A DNA stretch of 64,000 nucleotides from Fasciolopsis buskii (Eukaryota > Platyhelminthes > Trematoda > Plagiorchiida > Fasciolidae), in NCBI GenBank assembly GCA_008360955.1, contig LUCM01010003.1:83397-147396 (forward strand). The letters run 5' to 3'. The position numbers and the translations under genes are program-made. Within the stretch, counting starts at the first letter, position 1; each line of letters starts with the position of its first letter. Below the pieces are notes generated by a model. The model was not told the DNA's origin. It worked only from the letters and a program-made list of their open reading frames with translations, and did no database searches. Positions 49,700-61,325 of the stretch are shown here, piece by piece.

Positions 49700-52000
49700 A
49701 AAGGTGGAAATTTCTTAGTAGCATGTATTTCCTAAACCGGAAAGTCCTTGCTAAATTTTACAAAAGTTTCACGTTTCGAATAAGGATGACTAAGCGTAGT
49801 TCTGGTGTGAATTAGATTATACAGTAACGCGTGGGCAATTAAAGGAATAAACAGAATCGTACTAGGTGTAAACGTTGTCCCGATGTTGTGCAACCCTACT
49901 TTTGCATTTATGTTCTGGGAGCAGCCTAAGCGTCCAAACCCTTGTTTACTTAGTGGACACTTAACGAATTCCCATGGAACTCTCAGGATGCTCTCAGGGG
50001 ACGTGCTTGCTGATTGTGGTAGCATAAGTTACAGAACACAGGATAATTCGCAAAATATCCTCTAAGTTTATGTTACGTAGTGCGCATTTCGTAAAGCATG
50101 AATGTCTGTGGAAGGAGAATTTATTGATTTATTAAAAACTTTACACTGACGACCTGTGGCTGGATAAACGAGACCTGGTTCAGGATAATAATAAGACTGA
50201 TAATGCCCACCTGGTTCCTGAATTTTATTTTGTTCCAGAACTGCAAAAATACCTGTTGCAGAATCATCAGAAATTATGACAAAGCGATCTTCCGGTGGAA
50301 AAAGATTTAAGAACAATTCCGGCTGAAGAAAAGGTAGGCGATCCCGCAGTGTCTTTCCATGAAATGAGGGCCATGAATTACTTTTTGGAAGGAGTGTCAG
50401 ACGAAAACTTGGTTTCTGCAAGAAGTTTAGTATAGGTCGAGAATAATACTGGAGAGTACTTAAATGGAACAAACGGCATGAACGTATTGAAAGAGGAGAA
50501 ATCAGCTCAAGCTGAGAGCCGCTTGGCGTCCGGTGAAATTCTAGCAGCGCTGATTTTATATCCAAGGCTGAAAAACTGGTCAACATTAAACTTTGTGTTG
50601 ACCATCATCCTGCTTAGACTCAGCAGCGTAAAGATGAGCAGTGATAGAACTGGGGGACAGCTGCAAAACTGCAGGGAACGCATTCAGACCAAAAGGTAGT
50701 GAAGTATTTGTGACTGTCAACAATTGTGATGCACATTGAAGCGAAATTTATGAATAAACATTTTCCAGACCCATCTTCGAAGACGCCTTTGAGCCGGGCG
50801 ATCGACAGAGAATTTCTCCGGATATTCAGTGACACGTTTTCGCTACAATGCCTTCTTATTCAGAGTTTGCCGGTAGTTGCCACAGATTTGTGGAGTTTTG
50901 TTGTCGCCTTCAGAGGAATTAACACAGGCGTAGGCCGATTTGGCAATTTAACAGTCATAATCAACCCCATTTTGCACAAGATTTTTATGGTATGGTAAAC
51001 TGGTTTGGGTATACGTGATGGTTAAGTGCACCTCTTGATCACCAGAAACTTCCAGTTTGGCGGGCATCATTCAATCCATCATTAAGTTTTGATTGTTTGA
51101 TAAAACGCTTGCGAAGGTCAGATTCATTCTGTCGAACTGTAGTCAAGAAAGCGGTGGCACATAATTTGCGAAGAATATCCAGTCCAAGTGCAAACAGGCC
51201 CTAATCTGAAACCAGAGACTCACAGTCAACTGGTGAAGAATCAGACATGCAAATAGAAGTTAAGCGGGATTCACGAGTGGGCAAAGGGTGGCTCGTAGTG
51301 CTGCCTGTATCACCAATGCTTGAGTAAGAAATGCCATTCGTGGTAGACAACGTCTCCATCGGTGGAGGTGACTTACTACATAAAACGGGCGAAGCGAATG
51401 TAGAAAATTCATCGTTATTGGAATCTTAGTTTGAGCGCAAGTCAACAGTCATTTGGTAAATTGCACGCGAATGACAAACGCGTTTTACGTGTCCGATATT
51501 ATCACAGACAACATTTTAACCGTTGGTGTGCTCCCGAAAATTGAGCATGCAACTACCCACGTGAAGTACACATATAGCTTGAATTTTGAGAAATTACCAA
51601 TATCCTTGCTTTATTAGGATTCTCCCGATAACTGCTTGAAGTTTCGGTTGTTTGATGAGTTTTAATTTGGATATGCCGTTTGGATTTGGAAGAATTGAAC
51701 GAGATCTGATCAACCGCTAAAGTTGTGGATGCACTGATGTCGCGGTATTGCTCGCAGACATTGCGGATATATGATAAGTCTGATTTGATGGAAGATGTAA
51801 TCTTTGCTAAGGTTCTGGCATGTTTATTTCAGAAATTAAACTATCTCGAGGTAGATCATTTATCTAGGGTCCGTGGTCACATTTTGAGGCTTGTGAAGCT
51901 CAAGGACGAATCCTCAAAAAAGTTGATTTTCTGTACAGATCAACGTATTGCATATTCTCCTCTAACTGGCAACAAAATTCACTGGTCTGAAGTGGCATGA
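49700..52000 (-). mobile_element. second Ty3/Gypsy element, gag-pol remnant
   Basis: Minus-strand reading from 52000 gives a possible gag end with a zinc-knuckle-like GHVKRVCHS (about 51490). GLDILRKL (about 51185) stands where the protease-RT junction is expected. RT pieces follow: KNLVQNGV, ICGNYRQTLNKKAL (about 50860-50900) and PFGLNAFPAVLQL (about 50660-50700). RNase H is in 50586-50068, with LQYYSRPILNF and DDSATGIFAVLEQ. Frames alternate and stops are frequent. The wording differs from the 21.6-23.3 kb copy, so it is a separate lineage. Integrase and LTRs were not seen; 49700-50060 is only tentatively included. Confidence 0.7.
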
Positions 52001-54866
52001 AGGCAGATTCTTTAGCCTCTCATATGGAAGCTTCATTAAAAATGCCTGAAAAATAGGTTTCCCACTTGAGCATGCGTTTTTGTCGTCTTTTTGGCGTTCA
52101 ATTTAGTAAGATACTGTGTTTCAAATCGTTCAAAGTACTCTTTGCATTTCCCGGTGTGGGATTAGTATCCAATACTCCTAATTTTGTCGAACGCATCGTG
52201 GGAGTTTCTTGTGCCACACCAAATGGGATATTCTGTCTAGTAAGAAACTTGGACCACATTCGTATTACACATACCAGAATTTGTGAAACATTTACAAAGA
52301 AATATAATAGAAATATGTGGATTTATTAACACATTCATTCATCAGTATTACATTCACATTTTCTGAAAACCATTCTTTGTCTGGCCAGTAAGTACCCAGG
52401 GAAAATAATTCAGTGCATATGAGATTTTCCTGAGCGCCATTCGAGCCACCTTTTAGGAAACAAACAAGGAGTCACTCAGGGGCCTGTCAGACAAGGTGAC
52501 AAGTCATTGCAATAGCAAGGACTACCAGAATATCTGCGGCAATCGGCATTAAGTAGAAAATACGCTCTGATTTTGTTTTTTAAATGCTGACGAATTTTGG
52601 TTTCATTTCTATTTCTTAAAATACGAGTTGGTAAAATCTATTTATCTCTTACATTCCGCTTTCCTAAGTCCCCAGAACAAGAACGTCTTTTGATGGGAAA
52701 ACTTTAGAAAACAAGACAGCATGTACTACGGTATGCGTTCTTTGAGGGTCGTACACACTTATCGAATTTATCCACTTCTTTCACAACAAACTTGCAAATT
52801 TCCTTCACGTTAATTAGTAAGCAGCTCATGCGCACTTGTACGGATTGAGGATGAGGATCCCAGTTCCTGAAATCTCCATGGCAGCATTTCGATCATCAGT
52901 ATTCAGAGTGACAACTGTAACAAATCTGCAAATATGTAAACGTCAACATCAAGTTTGTCGGTATATTTCACAAAATTCATTTGCATGTGAATAACCCGGG
53001 CTCTGTTCGTTGAACCGTTTGAAATCGCAAGATTAGCCGGAATCCATTTCATAAAACCAGTTTACAGCTCGTTCACAAAATCTTTGCATAGATAAAAGCG
53101 GTTGATTCACGCCTGTTGGAAGAATACTTAAACATACTTGGGATAAATTCTGCATACCAATGTATCCTTGTGGTGTTTGTGCTAGTTATAATAATTTATC
53201 GACGGTTTTTCCAAAAATTTACCAGCTGCACCCAGATGTTCGGAACACTACATACTGCCGTGACGACAACAACAGGGAAAGCATAACAGTGAATATGTAA
53301 ATTCATTGGAATGTGATTGTTTCCGGAGTAAAAAAGACGCTTGACAGCATTTGTCAATCACCTCAGTCACTAATCACATTAAGTCAGACAAAATATAGCA
53401 GTTTCGCGTAGAAAATATCGTTAAAATTGCCCACGTCATACTGTAGCAATTTAGCCAAATGTGTGTCGTTAATTCCGTTTTCAAACTGAATCCCAATGAT
53501 GTATTTTATCTAGCACGCACAATGCTTACTTATTGTACTAATGCTTCAACTAGTTTCAGTGGTTGAATGTTAAATTCAACGAACACATGCCAGTCAATAA
53601 ACAGTTAAAAGTGTAGTAAATCGTTATTAGAGGACTAGAAGTTTGAGCATACATCTTCTTCACAATGAATCAAATAAATTAAACTTCATTTAAGTTGTGA
53701 CGTTTTCTTATCCAACGGAAGGTGAGCCCTAAACCAGTTAACTATTCATTAAATTGTCTAAACTTTGGCTGCCTTTTTTGGCAAGACTGCAACACGCAAG
53801 TTGTGCGAAATATAATGGCATTTAAGACATCATTCTTGTTGTTTAAATTTGGTCTGTTTAATGATCTCTAAGGCCACCATGATCCTGTGTTTATCATCTT
53901 TGCAGCTCCAGCTAAAAAGGCCAAAGCAACTAAATTACGCTAGTCAAACGGTCCATTTTTTACCTCATTCTTCGTTTATTAATTGTTTACTAAATATTTC
54001 TCCGGTCAGCTAAACTAAGGCGCCTTTTGAGCGATGGATTGATTTAACATTTGAATGACATTCATACAACCTAAAAACAAAGTTTTGAGCAGTAGTTTAA
54101 CTTTTTACCTTAAAATGACCAAAAATTGTGACCACTTAAAAATGAGAACTAAACCTCTGTGTGGAAAAACGTCTACGAATTTAGTTTTGGTATGATAACT
54201 ATGTTAGAAAATTTTGTTGTTAAGACTCAGTGAGTTCGCAAGCCGCTGTTTCTTATGGACTTTGACTTAAATAAATCTACACAAACATCGAATGACCCTT
54301 AACTGTTTCTGTTGCGCGCACCGAAATCATTGTACACTAATGCTTTTTCTAAACAAAGCTACCTTTGGTAGAAATCAGTGAGTGGTTGTAAACATGAAAG
54401 ACCAAAATGCTTTGCTACATATAAAAATCACTGACACATGCATGTATCGGATATTTGTTTCTGTCGCGAAACTGCGATTTTTGTGTCTACGCTTTCCTGA
54501 AGTAGATTTTATTTTATTAAATATTGTTTTTCGGATGGTGGGATGCCCACGACTGGCTCTGTAATTAGGGTCGCTTGTTATATAGGCATTTGCAGTAGTC
54601 TCTTATTCCATAGTTTACATATGCACATTTCTTTTAGTATGGCAACACAATCTAGCCGGATAATCTGTTTGATAATCAAACGGAAATTTGCTGGTAGGTT
54701 TTCGTTGGTTATACTAGGACATTTCTTGGGGCTGAGGAGGAAACCCCGTCGGTTTTGACCGTGCGCTCTCTTCTTAAGCATTAGCTTGGGCAAACTGATG
54801 AAAAACTCTCAGCAATGTACTACATGGGTCTTAAATGGACCCGTCATCAAAGCGAACCTTCAGTGA
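52001..54866. other. AT-rich upstream region of the FHAD1-like gene
   Basis: No LINE or Gypsy motif was recognised. Open frames of 87, 60 and 71 codons lack domains. A+T content is high and features are sparse. It may hold regulatory sequence for the gene that starts near 54.9 kb, but nothing specific is visible. Confidence 0.4.
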
Positions 54867-54874
54867 TATAAATA
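54867..54874 (+). promoter_or_regulatory. TATA box candidate for the FHAD1-like gene
   Basis: TATAAATA lies 75 bp upstream of the proposed ATG at 54942, leaving room for a short 5' leader. An ATG at 54893 opens a different frame and would be a short upstream reading frame. Transcript start not determined. Confidence 0.4.
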
Positions 54875-54941
54875 GCGCTGTTGTACTCAATAATGGAGCT
54901 GTTTACACATCATTCCGCATGTTTCCAGGGTTTCGCACAGG

Positions 54942-57900
54942 ATGTTTGCATTCTTGCAATCAGTCGGATGGGCCTATCCAATAGCTCCCAAATTGACTAC
55001 TATTGGACAAAGCGGATGCGACATTGTAATCAACGTATGTTTCAAAGCTTTCTATTTTGAACGGAAGTATAGAATCCCAGTGTGGACCAACAACACGCGG
55101 TTATTGAGAGAAGTAGTGTTGATGGAAGTGTGCATATTCGAGATCTTTCTACTAAGAATGTACGCTTTGGATATTTGTATTAACAGCAGTCACTCTTAAG
55201 GGCACTTTTGTAAATAATATGCCCGTTCGAAATACGGAAATTAAACTGAAAACTGGCGACCAGCTACGATTCGGATGTGAGCCGACTGTTTACGAGTTTC
55301 AGCTGGCTCATGAGGTTCTAGTTTACAGTTTGGTAATAAGAAACTTGAAGTTTTAGATTGACCAAAATATACTTGCTGGAAGGACCGAAACACGTGAGTT
55401 TTCTCCATCTACGTCCGAGCTATGATCTTTTCTTTTAGATATTGTGCAGGTTCCTCATTGGACAAATACAAATACGGGCCAAGAAAGTATTTCGAAAGAT
55501 AGAGTTGATATTTCAGCGAGACAAAAGACTTGTTGCAATCCTTTGAAACAGTCCGACTTGGCGAAACCGACATTAGTTGACCAAACAACCCAAGCGCTTC
55601 AACCTTCAACAGGCAAGTAAAGCCTTGGTGATCAGCCTGTATTTTTCTACAGAACCAAAAGGAAAATTTCTTCATTAGCTCGATAAAATTGGTAGAAAAT
55701 ATGTTTCGTTTCGATCAAGTACGTGCAATTGATTTCGTACAGTACTCGTGTGCCGGAGGGGGAAGCTTACTTAAGTAAAGCTTCTTAAGGTTTATTCAGT
55801 AATTAATATAGAAGAATTATTGTTTGGCGGCTTGCTGCCGCTTCAAATTCTGCTCTCCAGCCAGATAATCGCCACCTTCCGTCCAAACAAACTCAGGCGA
55901 GAGCAAAAAACTGAGCCGGCACGAAATCTCGTTTTATTAAATGATGACACCACTTGTTTATAGGTTAGTTTTCTTTTGTATTTGTGGCTGTGCGACTGCC
56001 TTCATTTCATTGGTCGTCTTTGTTTGCTCTGATTTGTCCACTTTATTTGAAACACTTCGACTGATTTGCTGTCGAATCCAAACTGGTTGCTTTGAATGGA
56101 TAGCACAATTCACGATACAACCGCCTTAATATGCATATCCTCACTGTTGCATTCCAGTCACTCCATTCTGTTTGGCTGGCGGCTGGTTTCCAAAAAAGTA
56201 TCGAGATATCGATCTAGTCTTATTGCTTGTACGGTTGCGCTCCCTGACACGAACGGAAAGCATCCAGGCAATTTGCCTCCTACGATCCATCATCAAGCAA
56301 TCACTCTAACTGGTGAGACAGGCTTAGGTGCTGCGTCCATTAACTACCGTATCACCATGTCGGATGAAGGATTTTAATATGTAAATAGGTAGATTGACTA
56401 GTAAGACACCCGGCGCTAAGGCACGTGACCTTGAAGAGTCCTGGTGGGGTGCTTGCCCAAAGCGCCAACCTACCATATCAAGAACAGACGCTTCTGATAC
56501 GTATTTATGGACCGAAATGACTGTTTGGTCAAGTTACTTGTGTATATGATATGAAGTACGATAAGATTTCACAATTTTATCGCACAAAGTTGAAAGTAAC
56601 TATGAATAAACCAAAACCCACTAGTTGAATCGAGGGGATTGTTATTGAAGAAATACAGTTTGGATACGAGCACCAAATCTAGAAAAATCTAAGTTTGTCA
56701 TCAATACTTCCTTTAACTTGTACAATCATACGCAATGCCGGCGGAATTCACAGTATGCATTGTTACAGAACCACCTAGAGGCCCTTAAGGAACCCAAGCA
56801 TAGTCGAGGAATCATCCGAGAGTGATAAGATAAGGAATTGAGAATAGTCGCGTTGCGGTCAGAACAATATAAAGGGAAACTTTGAGTAACTCTAGTGTGA
56901 AGTCCAGCTCCATTCGCAAATCCTTGCAACGTATCAACTCAAAATGGTTGAGAGTTAAGCGTCAAAGACCTCGGAAAAACTCAGAAAGTTAAACAAGCTC
57001 AAAAGTATTGCAAGCCCACTGTATACAAAAAAGCCCTCAAGCCTGTTTTGCCACTTTCATCGAGCCTCACCATGATTAATTTGGCCTGTCGTGTCACTGC
57101 TTGATGGTTGACAGAACTTCTGGAACCTGTGTCTAAAATAAAGGGACACTCGGTAAGAAGAATGTATAACCCACTATAATTTATCAGTGGCACAAATATA
57201 ATAGTAAAAAGGATGTTCTTACTTGATGTCACCTCCCAATTTACCTGTGCTCCCCTAATTGGTGTCTGAAATTTTTATACCTTTATTTGAGAAAAATATG
57301 CATCTACCAGGAGTTCGACAGGATATCTGAAAAGAACGTCTACTACTGGAAGACCGGTAGTTTTCATAAGTTTACTAGCGGGTCATCCATTTTGAGCTAA
57401 GCGACCACTGAGAGGTTTCCATTGTGTTGTGGTTGGTGAACGGTGAGAAGATTGGCATTGATATTTGCCCATATAGGGAACTATCCGACTCAGAATATGT
57501 GGATAACGTTATGCTATTGAGTGGAGACCCGAATGAGTTACAGATTTTTCTTGATCGTCCGAACAACAGTGTAGGTGTGCTTGGGATGCGTTCTGTACCT
57601 TAAGAATCTAGTGTTATTTCAGGACTAGTTTGGTTCAAAACCGAACCTCGTTCTTGCAGGGAACAACGGAGTGAGTCAGACCGTTTTAGTTAATTAAGTA
57701 GTTTATCTCACCTGGTGGTTGCACATCGAATAAAATGACTTCTTGCATGCATTCATCAATATGAGACATCTGTGACGTCGGTGTGACATTGGTTAACCGA
57801 TCAGATGGTGGCAATGAAGTCGATATTGCTCTGCGGCTCCGAAGTGTGGCCGATGAAAACAAGATATACGAAGACTTTTGGTGTTTGAAAACCGTTGTCC

Positions 57901-60900
57901 TCGTAATGTTGGGAGATTATGGTGGGATAATTTTGTGAGTAACTCAAAAGTTAGGCGCAAGGTACTATGTCTTAGGGTTCAGTCTTTGGAAAAGACGTTG
58001 AATTCTAATAGGTTGAGACAGCTGGATCATGTTTTACGCATGCCCACAAAACGAATGCCCTGGTTCATGTTCTTCAACAAGACAGGCAATTGTTCGAGGT
58101 GGCTGGTGGTTAATTTGGTAGAAAAGTAGGAAAAATTCAGCCACTAGAATTTGCTTATGCAGGTACAATCAGACTATCTGGGTGGACCTCACGAGAATCT
58201 TCAGGCGATGGCTGAAGGCAATAGGTTATATGACTGTGTCACAGCCAGCTACGTTCTTACAGCGGAAATGTTTTCTTTCTTGTGTAGTTCTTCAATTTAT
58301 TAATTTGCGGTTAACAATTTAATACTTCTATTCCCTGTTTACTCTGTCAGCTGATGCCGTTAAGTAGAAAATTCAGACAGAGCATGTTCGTACAGGGATA
58401 ATAACTGCACAGACTGAAATAAACTGAATTTTTATTCCATTTCCAACTCCACTTCTCTGTCCTGCTGCGAACGAATACACCCAGTCGATTTTACAAACGT
58501 TCTGCATTCTGTAACCAGTGCACATGATTTTATGGGCTGGAAGATGTACTCATTGACTAGGCGTTGGGTTAAATTTTATCTTTTTATCTCAGTAGAGGTG
58601 GATTCAGCGACTGGCAGATTTTCCAAACTTGAACAAATCTGCACGCCTTTATCGCAGTAAAACTCATATTCTAAGAAATCGGGATCAAAATGATCCCGAT
58701 TCCCGAATAAGCTGCTTTGTTCTTAGTACCCCTGGTGCATTTACTAGGACGTAGTTTTTAAGCGTCCCTTCACGTGGCGTGGGTATTATTGTCAACATCA
58801 CCCGTGTGGTACCAGACGATTGGCCTCTGCCACAATTGCTTATTGCCATTGAAACTTCGTGTGCTGGGCCAACGAAAGCTAGAGCATTCACTTCGTAATA
58901 TGATCGCATAATCACCATTTTTTATCAAAAGATATTTTCATCAATGAAATTTGAAACGCCAGCCGATGTGAATACGTAATTAAAAATATTAATTAAGGAA
59001 AAAAAGGGTATTTCTAAAATGTAATCAATGCACAACAAAAGTACAGAAACACGTGAGTATACATATTTGTTCTTCCAATTTTATCTTTAGTGTCATCTAC
59101 TGAAGAACAAAGGTTGATCAATGTTTCCGAAACGGAATTCAAGGCTGATGGAGTTTTGGAAGTGTCATCGGCAAAACAAACAATGCATTGCAGCAATAAG
59201 GTAACCGAACCAGTCGATATGTGCACCTACTAATGAATGAGAATTTTATAGGTCATTCGTTGCAAAGCAATATGTAAACTTATTTGGTGTTCGACAGCGG
59301 TGTCCTATCTTACCATTTCTCTTTGGTTTCGCGATCGACGACGTCCTTAAAAGATCGATCTCGTAGGTGATGTTGAACGATCACCTTGAAACAGACTTAC
59401 TGGGAATACGCTGACGTCCAAGTAACTCAAATTATCCTAAGCCGCTTGACTACTGAAGTGATTTGATACGAAACCCATAGAAGTGAAGGGCGTTACTTCA
59501 GAATCGTCCCAGGTCTGTAACTTCCCTGTAACTGGGAAACGAAAAGTGGAAGTTGCTGAAAGTTTTGTTTGTCTGCGGAGTTCAATTTACAGTAATCGCC
59601 GCATAGAGTAGGAAATACCTATGGTTAATTCAAAAGCCAGAATAGCTTTTACTAACCTCATACATCTATTGTGCCGACACAATATCAGTCTATCTTGGAA
59701 CTATAGGGTGTGTAATATAACTGTGTCCCCTGTACTTCCGTATAGTCATGAAACAGACCCAACAGAATTCAAGACATCCACCGTCTGGCTGTGTTTATCT
59801 GCCTGCATAGCACTGCCCTTGTCCGGTGAAAAGGACCTGAGCGCACAACCGTCTCTGATGGGTTGCTGATGTACTGATAATGCCTACCAGTTGTTCGCCG
59901 CTTCACCCGTTGTTTGCGCTCCCTAGACCTAAGTGGAAGAAAGAGCGTGGAGGCCAAGAAATGATATGGTGTAAAGGAAAGAAGCTAACAGAATGCCTAT
60001 CATGTGTAGGACCATCTCGGTTGCCAGGCTGAGAGAGTAGGAAGCAACGATGTCGTTTTGTTTCCACTATGGGTATGGCTTCAAGCCGAAGTAAGTGGCG
60101 AGGTTTGAATAGCTTTATCGTGACCACCAGAAACTACAAAAATAATGAAATATGCTTAAATCAAGACTACAGAAAACTGCCGTTTGTTTCCCTATGTTGC
60201 TTTCTTTCGTTTTACATCGCCTTCTGCCACTGTATCATGTTTTTTGTGGTACACGGTCCAAAATCACTCAGATGTTGTGTGTATATGTACCCAAATATTC
60301 AAATGTTGGTGTATGTGGCTTTATATAGATATTCTTATATCTATATATATAACGAACCAGTTGAAGGTCAAAAATTTGAGGCGCCGGGAGATTTTCGGCG
60401 GTTAGCCAAGGCCAACCTTCAGAACGGGGTAAAATGGTTGTCAGATTTGTTAAGAATACAGCAACAGAATCGGCTACAGTGTGATGAAATCCTACCCTCT
60501 CGAGAACGCCTACCTAATGAACAGCAATAACCGCGAAACCAGTCAGGAAGCTATTGCTTTACTAATTAGATCCAAACTGATTGCACTTCTTTCCAAACCC
60601 CGTCTAAATTCGACTACAAATTGATGTACCCACGCCATTGCTACAAACTCAGCATTAGGTTATCATTCTTAAATATCGCTAAAGTGTTAGCTATGCTCGT
60701 CATAGTGGTTTCCAGTAGGATAAACTGTTCGCCGACTTTTTATGAAACTAACAAAAGACAGCCTTTCTCATCTCAGGATAGGCTGATCAAGAGATTACAA
60801 GATGAGATCACTCGTCTGGCTCCACTAGAAGCTGTTAACGCGCAAAAGGACATACTTATACGCAACATACAGCAGCAACTAAATCAACTAATGTCTCACC

Positions 60901-61325
60901 GACCATGTCCGAATACGATTTCTGCAACTGCTAAGGCAGATACAGCGTTCAATTCAACCCAAATCTTCGGAGGATCCGAAATGAATTTGGACCATTTGGA
61001 TGGGTCAAAAAGGAGCAACCTGATTTCCCCTGGACGTACGCGCCCCGTCTCAGCTAGTTCTCTTCTGTGCGCAAGACATATCAGTAATTCAGCAAACCCC
61101 GAAGTGACTCATCAGTCATCAGAAGTTTTCCGGGAAGAACCTGTGAATACTGCCCTGTTTGAACGAATTCGACGGGAACGCCAAATTCTCAGTGGCCTGG
61201 TTACTCAACTGCAGCGAGATCTGGTAGCTAAGGATAGAGAGTTCAATCAGTTGACTCACGAGATAAATGGACTAAAACGACAAATAAATGAGAAAGACAT
61301 CGCACTGAATGCATCTTATGCTAGG
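54942..61325 (+). CDS. FHAD1-like: FHA-domain, coiled-coil protein like FHAD1 (3' end not in supported exons)
   Basis: Exon 1 (54942-55034) ends PKLTTIGQSGCDIVIN. Exon 2 (55073-55159) reads NPSVDQQHAVIERSS to DLSTKN. Exon 3 begins at 55201 with GTFVNN and reaches GDQLRFG. Together they form a forkhead-associated domain with its G-x-S and S-x-x-H signatures, which in the family binds phosphothreonine. Introns 1 and 2 are only 38 and 41 bp. Exon 55439-55612 follows; exon 56195-56311 is possible. Exon 59091-59200 is open in one frame only and ends in phase 0, matching exon 60777-61325. That exon has the coiled-coil phrases DEITRLAPLEAVNAQKD and SGLVTQLQRDLVAKD, which match the order and wording I know from vertebrate FHAD1. 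Start ATG chosen because it precedes the domain closely. Later exons were not found. Confidence 0.75.
55073..55314 (+). other. FHA-domain core exons 2 and 3 with two micro-introns upstream and between
   Basis: Intron 1 spans 55035-55072 (38 bp, GTATGT...TATAG) and intron 2 spans 55160-55200 (41 bp, GTACGC...TTAAG). The joined frame is uninterrupted. The end of exon 3 is uncertain. A good donor GTGAGC after 55276 gives the phase needed by the next exon, but reading on to 55314 gives CEPTVYEFQL, which fits the end of an FHA domain better. Both ends may be used, or a further small exon may be missing. Confidence 0.7.
55439..55612 (+). other. probable exon of the FHAD1-like gene with a GC-AG intron donor
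   Basis: A strong acceptor (TCTTTTCTTTTAG) precedes 55439. One frame is open for 57 codons, reading VPHWTNTNTG and later LVDQTTQALQPSTG, low-complexity linker-like sequence. The exon ends ACAG|GCAAGT, the classic context of a GC donor. It lies where vertebrate FHAD1 has a Pro/Gln-rich linker after the FHA domain. Confidence 0.55.
57420..58290 (+). mobile_element. RTE-type LINE fragment (RT palm to C-terminal domain) in an intron
   Basis: The plus strand reads SDSEYVDNVMLLSGDPNEL (about 57487-57545). This is the RTE motif C block in which LEYADDIVLL is usual; the second Asp is Asn here. FLDRPNNSVGVLGMR follows. After a gap with stops come FENRCPRNVGRLWWDN (about 57881-57930) and RQLDHVLRMPTKRMP (about 58015-58060), the C-terminal region. 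Three frames are needed. It lies within the long introns of the FHAD1-like gene in the same orientation as the gene. Confidence 0.75.
59091..59200 (+). other. exon of the FHAD1-like gene
   Basis: The acceptor TTCCAATTTTATCTTTAG ends at 59090 and the donor AAG|GTAACC starts at 59201. Of the three frames two have stops, and the open one (STEEQRLINVSETEF onward) leaves complete codons at its end. That is the phase required by the next supported exon at 60777. An RTE copy fills most of the intron between them. Confidence 0.55.
59250..60150 (+). mobile_element. RTE-type LINE fragment in an intron of the FHAD1-like gene
   Basis: Motif B reads VRQRCPILPFLFGFAIDDVL (about 59295-59355), near the family form VRQGCPLSPFLF. 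SKARIAFTNLIHLLCRHNIS (59630-59690) and the tail words RPKWKKERGGQEMIW (about 59928-59970) follow. Motif C is not recognisable. Stops occur throughout. The 3' tail aligns with the one at 4285-4560, so the two copies belong to one RTE subfamily. Same orientation as the host gene. Confidence 0.8.
60777..61325 (+). other. large coiled-coil exon of the FHAD1-like gene
   Basis: The acceptor CCTTTCTCATCTCAG ends at 60776 and the donor AGG|GTAAGA follows 61325. The exon has 549 bases (183 codons) in phase 0-0 without a stop. It starts DRLIKRLQDEITRL and ends KDIALNASYAR. Heptad-type spacing of Leu, Ile and Val fits two coiled-coil segments separated by a Ser/Thr/Asn-rich stretch that includes RTRPVSAS. 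This is the strongest single coding exon in the window. Confidence 0.75.

Noticed and set aside
50726..50998. 90-codon plus frame in the second Gypsy element
   Set aside because: Lies opposite the minus-strand RT remnant and has no features of its own.
58685..58918. 77-codon minus frame as an antisense gene within the FHAD1-like locus
   Set aside because: No splice signals or family similarity, and it lies in repeat-containing intron sequence.
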